Positions 60,711-64,000 of a DNA stretch of 64,000 bases are shown one piece after another (the stretch's first letter is position 1; each line of letters begins with the position of its first letter). The stretch is from Paenibacillus sp. FSL H8-0332 (GTDB taxonomy: Bacteria > Bacillota > Bacilli > Paenibacillales > Paenibacillaceae), in contig NZ_CP150145.1 of assembly GCF_037963835.1 (NCBI RefSeq), forward strand, positions 7,068,001 through 7,132,000, in the 5' to 3' direction. Under the pieces are notes generated by a model that worked only from the letters and a program-made list of their open reading frames with translations, ran no database searches and was not told the DNA's origin. A program made the translations under genes and the position numbers.

Positions 60711-60905
60711 TGATTAATCTCTCCTTATTTATGATCGCAGGAGCCCTCCGTTATCACATGCTTCCACCCCGTTCATTTGTTGTCCCTGTCAGGATCATCC
60801 ATTTCAGTATACCTTAATTGCTGAGTTTGTCGCATACATCCGGCACACGTACCGAAGAAGCCCTCTCTGCCCGATACCAGACAGAAAGAGCTTCTTCCAT
60901 TTACC

Positions 60906-62705
60906 TTATTTACTGTCCGCCGCATTCTTCGCCTGACCCGGCCGGTCCAGCTCATATAGCCTGCGGTAGCGGGGTTCCCGCTCCATCAGCTCGGCATGGG
61001 TGCCGCGCATCTCCACCTGGCCGTTCTCCATGAAGATGACCTCGTCCATCTGCTCGGCGCCCACCAGATGATGCGTGACCCAGATCAGCGTCTTGTCGGC
61101 CATTGCTTCGAACATCGTAGCCAGCAGCTCGCGCTCCGTGCGCGGGTCGAGACCAACGGTTGGCTCGTCCAGCACAACCACTGGCGTATTCTGCAGCAGA
61201 ATACGGGCCAGGGCCATCCGCTGGCGCTCTCCGCCGGAGAAGCGTTGCCCCGCCTCGCGTACCGGAGTATCATAACCCTCCGGCAGCGAAGAGATCAGCG
61301 TATCCAGCTTCGCCAGGGCTGCCGCCTGCTGGACCGCTGCCTCCGAAGCCTCCGGGTCCCCGAGCCGGATATTGTTCGCCACCGTGGTGTCGAACAGATG
61401 CGGGCTCTGGTTCAGCACCGCGATGAGCTGCGGAATCCGCTCACCATAAGCCGCAGCATCGATACCGTTAATCGTCACGGAGCCAATGGTGGGCGCTATC
61501 ACGCCCTGCACCAGCTTGAGCAGTGTCGATTTACCGGCTCCGCTGCGGCCGATAACTGCAACCTTCCGCCCCTGCGGCAGCGTAAGGTCCAATTGCTGAA
61601 CAGAGAAGTCGTCCCCTGCCGCATAGCGGTAGCCCGCCGACTTCAGTTCAATCTGAACCTGTCCGCTGGCCTTAGCAGCCTCGGCAGCAGCAGCGGCCTG
61701 AGCCGCAGCTTCGGCATTCCTGCCTTTTTCCGCCTCAGAGAGTACACCCTCCGCCGGAGGCTCCACGCCCTCCAGCCGCTCCAGTGAATTCCGGTATTGC
61801 GGAATTTTCTCCACAGCCTCGGATACGGGCAGGAAGGCATCCGCTACCGGGAAGACTACCAGCACGAACGCCGCAATCAGCGTTCCGGCAATCGCCCCCT
61901 CGGCATACTGCCCGGCCGCCCAGTATAACAGAGATAACACCGCCAGGCCGACAACAGCCTGCCCGATGAACATACGTAGCCGTGCCCAACTCCGCAGCGA
62001 ACCGTCTACGCGGGCAACCGCCTGCTCGTCAGCCTCGTACGTATCGACGAACTGGCTCTGCCGCCCGCTTATTACCCAGTCGCTTAAGCCAAGCACAGCA
62101 TCTGTCAGCTTTTGATACAGCCGATTGCGCTCCTGCTTCACCTGACGCTGACGCTTCTGGGTCAGCAGAAGAGAGATCAGCGGCAATACGACAACCAGTA
62201 CCAGCATGTAGAGTCCCATAAGCAGAGCAAAGGCCACATCGAACGTCCCGAGCGCAATCATCGCCGCTGCATAGATCAAGAGCGCGATAATGCTCGGAAA
62301 GACGGTACGCAGATACACGTTCTGCAAATATTCGATATCATCGGCAAGCATACCAAGAATATCTCCGGTACGGAAGCGCGAGGACAGGAACAAGGCCTGC
62401 GGTTCCAGCATATGGTACAGCCGGACCCGCATCTTCGACAGAATGCGCAGAATCGTGTCGTGTCCCACGAGCCGCTCCACATAGTGGATAACAGCCCGGC
62501 TGGTCCCGAAGGTTCGCACACCGACAATGGGCACATAGATCATCAGTATATTTTCCGGCGGAATCGAGGCCTTCGAGATCAAGAAGCCTGAAGTATACAT
62601 CAGCGAGGACGCAGAGAAGATAGTCAGAGCGCCCAGCAAGATGATTAACACGAACCGCCAGAAGTAGGCAGAGTAATAGGGAGCAAACCATCCTTCACGT
62701 TTCAA
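60906..62705 (-). CDS. cydC: Thiol-reductant ABC exporter subunit CydC
   Basis: A 599-residue half-transporter: six helices (20-310), an Ala-rich linker of unusual composition (about 335-350, A-A-A-Q-A-A-A-A-A-E-A-A), then ATPase with G-R-S-G-A-G-K-S-T, F-S-G-G-E-R-Q-R and V-V-V-L-D-E-P-T-V-G-L-D. CydC and CydD export cysteine/glutathione or carry heme needed for assembly of cytochrome bd. The start overlaps the cydD stop by four bases. Confidence 0.88.
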   Translation of the reverse strand: MKREGWFAPYYSAYFWRFVLIILLGALTIFSASSLMYTSGFLISKASIPPENILMIYVPIVGVRTFGTSRAVIHYVERLVGHDTILRILSKMRVRLYHMLEPQALFLSSRFRTGDILGMLADDIEYLQNVYLRTVFPSIIALLIYAAAMIALGTFDVAFALLMGLYMLVLVVVLPLISLLLTQKRQRQVKQERNRLYQKLTDAVLGLSDWVISGRQSQFVDTYEADEQAVARVDGSLRSWARLRMFIGQAVVGLAVLSLLYWAAGQYAEGAIAGTLIAAFVLVVFPVADAFLPVSEAVEKIPQYRNSLERLEGVEPPAEGVLSEAEKGRNAEAAAQAAAAAEAAKASGQVQIELKSAGYRYAAGDDFSVQQLDLTLPQGRKVAVIGRSGAGKSTLLKLVQGVIAPTIGSVTINGIDAAAYGERIPQLIAVLNQSPHLFDTTVANNIRLGDPEASEAAVQQAAALAKLDTLISSLPEGYDTPVREAGQRFSGGERQRMALARILLQNTPVVVLDEPTVGLDPRTERELLATMFEAMADKTLIWVTHHLVGAEQMDEVIFMENGQVEMRGTHAELMEREPRYRRLYELDRPGQAKNAADSK

Positions 62706-64000
62706 TGGATTCCCTCCAATTGACTTTGAATAAGCTCATAATAAGCACCCTTCCGCGCAGTCAGCTCGTCGTGTGTGCCTATTTCAGCCACCCGTCCCTG
62801 CTGCATAACGACAATCAGATCCATGTCGATCATCCAGTGTAGGCGGTGTGTAGCCAGGAATACCAGCTTGTCCTCGAAAAGCGGCAGCATCGTCTCCTTC
62901 AGCTCATATTCCGTCTCAATGTCCAGATGGGCCGTCGGCTCATCCAGCAGCATGATCGGGCGGCTGCTCAGCAGGGCGCGGGCCAAAGCCACACGCTGCT
63001 CCTGCCCGCCGCTGAGCGAGCGGCCGCCGCCGCCGATCATTTCGTTCAGACCTTCCGGCAGCGAGGATACCAGCTTCGATAAACCTGCCGACTCCAGTGC
63101 GGCAGCTACCGCTTCCTGGGAAGCCTCAGGATAATAGAACCGGACATTATCAGCCAGGGTGCCGCTGAAGATATACGGGCGCTGTGGAATATAAGCCGTC
63201 TGCTTCCGCCACCCCTCATCGGTCAGCGCACTGACCAGACTTCCATTGATCGTAAGGGTTCCGGAGGTGGGATGCAGGAAACCGCCCAGAATATCTACGA
63301 GTGTAGACTTACCTGCGCCGCTCTCCCCGATAATTCCAATCTTGCGGTAACCGCTGAATTCAAGATTCACCGCTTCAAGTGAAGACACTCCGTCCGCTTC
63401 ATATTTCACGCCAACCCCATCAAGCTTCAGACGGCCGTTATTGTTCCACGTGAAAAAGTCGCCAGACCAAGCTCCGCTCTGACCCGCCATCTCCTTCTGC
63501 CCACCCGGCTCCAGCAGCTTCGCCTGGACCGTCTCACGGTCAATGATGCTCTTCATCGCTTCACCGGCTTCCTTGCCGTCCAGTGTGGCATGGAAATCTG
63601 CACCCACCAGCCGCACCGGCAGGAAATATTCCGGCGCGAGAATCAGGATCGTCAGTCCGGTAACCAGCGTCATCTGCTCATTGACCAGACGCAGACCGAG
63701 GCTTACCGCTACCGAAGCGACAGACAGCATGGTGAAGAAGTCCAGTGCGAATGAAGACAGGAAGGCGACTCGCAGCGTACGCATAGTTGCTGAACGGTAG
63801 CGGTCACTGACCTTGGCAATACTCTCACTGTGGCTGCGGCTGCGTCCAAGAAATTTCAGCGTCTCCAGACCGCGCAGCGAATCCACGAAGTGATTCGATA
63901 AGGTACGGTAAGACTTCAGCTGACGGTCCATCTGCTTGCGGGCCGTCATCCCGATCAGGATCATGAATACAATAATGATCGGCATCGTTAAGGTAAGAAT
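62702..64000 (-). CDS. cydD: Thiol-reductant ABC exporter subunit CydD (5' end outside window)
   Basis: The frame stays open to the window end, so the N-terminus (about 140 residues by family length) lies outside. Visible are the last helices, then the ATPase with G-E-S-G-A-G-K-S-T, L-S-G-G-Q-E-Q-R and I-M-L-L-D-E-P-T-A-H-L-D. Partner of CydC. cydA/cydB are expected further upstream, outside the window. Confidence 0.88.
   Translation of the reverse strand: MLTLTMPIIIVFMILIGMTARKQMDRQLKSYRTLSNHFVDSLRGLETLKFLGRSRSHSESIAKVSDRYRSATMRTLRVAFLSSFALDFFTMLSVASVAVSLGLRLVNEQMTLVTGLTILILAPEYFLPVRLVGADFHATLDGKEAGEAMKSIIDRETVQAKLLEPGGQKEMAGQSGAWSGDFFTWNNNGRLKLDGVGVKYEADGVSSLEAVNLEFSGYRKIGIIGESGAGKSTLVDILGGFLHPTSGTLTINGSLVSALTDEGWRKQTAYIPQRPYIFSGTLADNVRFYYPEASQEAVAAALESAGLSKLVSSLPEGLNEMIGGGGRSLSGGQEQRVALARALLSSRPIMLLDEPTAHLDIETEYELKETMLPLFEDKLVFLATHRLHWMIDMDLIVVMQQGRVAEIGTHDELTARKGAYYELIQSQLEGIH

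Overview
The window looks like a chromosomal segment of a Paenibacillus or a close relative. It carries SLH-domain surface proteins, YesN/LplA-type AraC sensor and lipoprotein genes, BlaI/BlaR-type pairs, many MerR/MarR/XRE/AraC regulators, strong AGGAGG-type ribosome sites and low-to-mid GC. No rRNA, tRNA or CRISPR array was found.

The organising feature is the rlmH gene at 39765-40244 (minus strand). A 17-bp sequence equal to its 3' end (codons E-P-Y-H-K-stop; plus strand tacttatgatacggttc) recurs in the same orientation at 4140, 5805, 6170, 19295 and 21696, with a degenerate copy near 26227. These copies cut the 35 kb downstream of rlmH into modules, and almost no intact gene crosses a boundary. 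The 3' end of rlmH (orfX) is the integration site of staphylococcal SCC elements, so I read this stretch as a tandem, SCC-like accessory island. No Ccr recombinase is visible in the window.

Left of the array (1-4.1 kb): a MerR C-terminus, a U32/RlhA-like protein, an XRE regulator and a truncated GNAT gene between short direct repeats. Modules: an SLH protein with a Pro-Val-Pro-Thr stalk (4.1-5.8 kb); a 365-bp stretch with no clear gene (5.8-6.2 kb); a 13-kb module (6.2-19.3 kb) with a broken MerR/GyrI gene, a MarR-membrane-NmrA operon, a five-gene operon (dehydrogenase, GH13, signal-less binding protein, RibD-like reductase, MATE pump), an oxidoreductase/XRE/membrane triad and a WYL regulator facing a DHFR-like gene; a serine hydrolase/AraC pair (19.3-21.7 kb); and an esterase/XRE/AraC/SDR group (21.7-26 kb). 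A graveyard follows (26-27.9 kb): an aldo/keto reductase remnant, the 5' part of a group II intron and a broken transposase.

At 28.0-37.5 kb lies an AT-rich RiPP locus: a LytTR regulator lacking the phosphoacceptor Asp, a radical-SAM/SPASM maturase, a 67-residue precursor with two Cys-x-Cys-x-Cys triads, an M16 peptidase, an ABC exporter, then a sigma factor, a membrane protein and an ABC-2 transporter that may give control and immunity. A gpmA fragment and an IS4-type element with one internal stop separate it from rlmH.

From rlmH rightward the DNA is GC-richer and looks like backbone: a BlaI/BlaR-like pair plus a paralogue of the BlaR C-terminal domain, a PAP2 phosphatase anchored by SLH domains, an AraC membrane sensor with an adjacent binding lipoprotein, a Fur-boxed nickel/oligopeptide-type ABC operon, an HTH repressor divergent from an MFS pump, a CxxH/CxxC mini-protein missed by ORF calling, an M3 oligoendopeptidase, and CydC/CydD running off the window end.
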